Shown: positions 5,552 through 6,362 of the stretch, piece after piece
Layout: each line of letters begins with the position of its first letter
Position numbering within the stretch: position 1 is the stretch's first letter
NCBI GenBank assembly: GCA_050741915.1
Contig: JBOGEX010000001.1
Location: 1-6,362 of the forward strand
Direction of reading: 5' to 3'
DNA length: 6,362 nt
Origin: JACCTH01 sp050741915
GTDB lineage: Bacteria; Actinomycetota; Acidimicrobiia; Spongiisociales; ZC4RG35
The notes under the pieces: model-generated
What the model saw: only the letters and a program-made list of their open reading frames with translations
What the model was told of the DNA's origin: nothing
Databases searched by the model: none
Position numbers and translations under genes: made by a program

Positions 5552-6362
5552 TGGCGTCAGCTTCCGCCTGGCTCCCGGGCCGGCCGTCTTCTCGCCTGCT
5601 CACCGATCTTGCTGGCGACCGGCCTCTCACCATGCCCGAGGGCTTCATCCTCGACAGCGCCCTGGCGGCTCGGCACGGCCTCCTCGGCCTCATCGCTCAT
5701 TGCGGGGATGAGCGCTTGGCAGCGGCCGCCCGTCTGCCCTATTTTCGATTGAAGGCGCGGCAGCAGGTGATGTCGGCCCACCTGCGCCGGTTACTCGAGA
5801 AGCTCGATCAGGCGTCGATCCCGGCTGCAGTTCTGAAGGGCCCGGCTTTGGCAATCAAATATCGGGTCGCCGAACATCGCACGTTTACCGATCTCGACTT
5901 GCTGGTGCCGCCAGCGCATCTCGACTCCTGTCTGGATTTGTTGGGCATGGATCAGGCCGTGGAAGCCGTTCCCCCCCAACGCGCCCAAGCCGATAAACGC
6001 GACATCGTCCTGGTCGACCCCTCGGGCTTGCGCTTTTCCCTCGATCTCCATTGGGACCTCTTCAGCTATCACCAGCTTGGCGGGCGGGCCGAGGCAGCGA
6101 CCGAAACCTCCTGGGCGGCTGCACGTCGGGTCGAGGACGAGATTGGACCCCGCTGGGTGATGCCTGCCGAGACCGAGGTCACCTTTCTCTGTGCGCATGC
6201 GTTGTTGGATCATCGGTTTCGGTTGATACTCTTTCGAGACCTGGTCGACCTGGCTTTTTCCCCGATGGCCTGGCCCTCGGTGATCGAATTCGCCGGTCGC
6301 TTTGGGCTCGCCGGCACGACCTACCTCGCCCTCCTGATCGCCGCCCGATCGTTGGATGCCAA
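5551..6362 (+). CDS. NTP_transf_5 nucleotidyltransferase family protein (3' end outside window)
   Basis: ATG at 5551 shares one base with the preceding stop (TGATG), showing coupling; 270 codons are open to the right edge with no stop. The motifs fit this family closely: V-L-K-G-P-A-L-A at 94-101, T-D-L-D-L-L-V at 113-119 giving the two metal-binding Asp residues (114 and 116), a third acid in L-D-L-H-W at 164-168, and the helix F-L-C-A-H-A-L-L-D-H at 212-221 followed by R-D-L-V-D-L. Members are related to minimal nucleotidyltransferases and are often next to PqqD-like and HprK-like genes or in lasso peptide and surface polysaccharide clusters; the acceptor is usually unknown. All visible catalytic residues are present, so an active enzyme is likely. 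Family members are usually about 350 residues or more, so roughly a quarter may lie outside. The short N-terminal stretch before residue 30 is weakly conserved in appearance, and an ATG at codon 28 is a less likely start. Confidence 0.87.
   Translation, partial: MASASAWLPGRPSSRLLTDLAGDRPLTMPEGFILDSALAARHGLLGLIAHCGDERLAAAARLPYFRLKARQQVMSAHLRRLLEKLDQASIPAAVLKGPALAIKYRVAEHRTFTDLDLLVPPAHLDSCLDLLGMDQAVEAVPPQRAQADKRDIVLVDPSGLRFSLDLHWDLFSYHQLGGRAEAATETSWAAARRVEDEIGPRWVMPAETEVTFLCAHALLDHRFRLILFRDLVDLAFSPMAWPSVIEFAGRFGLAGTTYLALLIAARSLDA

Overview
This window is GC-rich, tightly packed bacterial DNA. It carries an actinobacterial form of the S-layer homology (SLH) domain, with a Gly-Cys turn and a Cys-Pro pair, and a secreted protein with a Thr-rich linker. 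Both suggest a high-GC Actinomycetota member, possibly Acidimicrobiia; the lineage is an inference from style, not from a marker gene.

Layout. At 1-758 (+) lies the C-terminal part of a membrane-linked family 2 glycosyltransferase cut by the window edge. It converges on a minus-strand group read from about 3717 down to 825: a PqqD-like small protein, an HPr-kinase-like protein with an intact P-loop, and a secreted seven-bladed propeller protein with three C-terminal SLH domains. A short divergent promoter region (about 3718-3831) separates this from a plus-strand group: a secreted protein with a Tat-like signal, Thr-rich linker and ten cysteines (3832-4431), a second PqqD-like protein (4451-4783), a second HPr-kinase-like protein whose P-loop is degenerate (4784-5551), and a nucleotidyltransferase of the NTP_transf_5 type that runs off the right edge (5551-6362).

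How the genes may work together. Each arm carries a PqqD-like gene directly followed by an HPr-kinase-like gene, so the locus is a near mirror image around one intergenic region, with one kinase copy intact and one apparently catalytically dead. PqqD-like domains usually bind peptides for RiPP tailoring enzymes, and HPr-kinase homologues and NTP_transf_5 proteins occur in some lasso peptide clusters. No classic RiPP core enzyme (asparagine-synthetase-like cyclase, transglutaminase-like peptidase, radical SAM or YcaO) and no obvious short precursor peptide is visible here. The secreted Cys-rich protein at the head of the plus arm is the best in-window candidate for a substrate. The propeller-SLH protein, coupled to the kinase by a GTGA overlap, suggests that the system acts at the cell surface. 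The substrate and surface roles are inference; the domain assignments are well supported by visible motifs.
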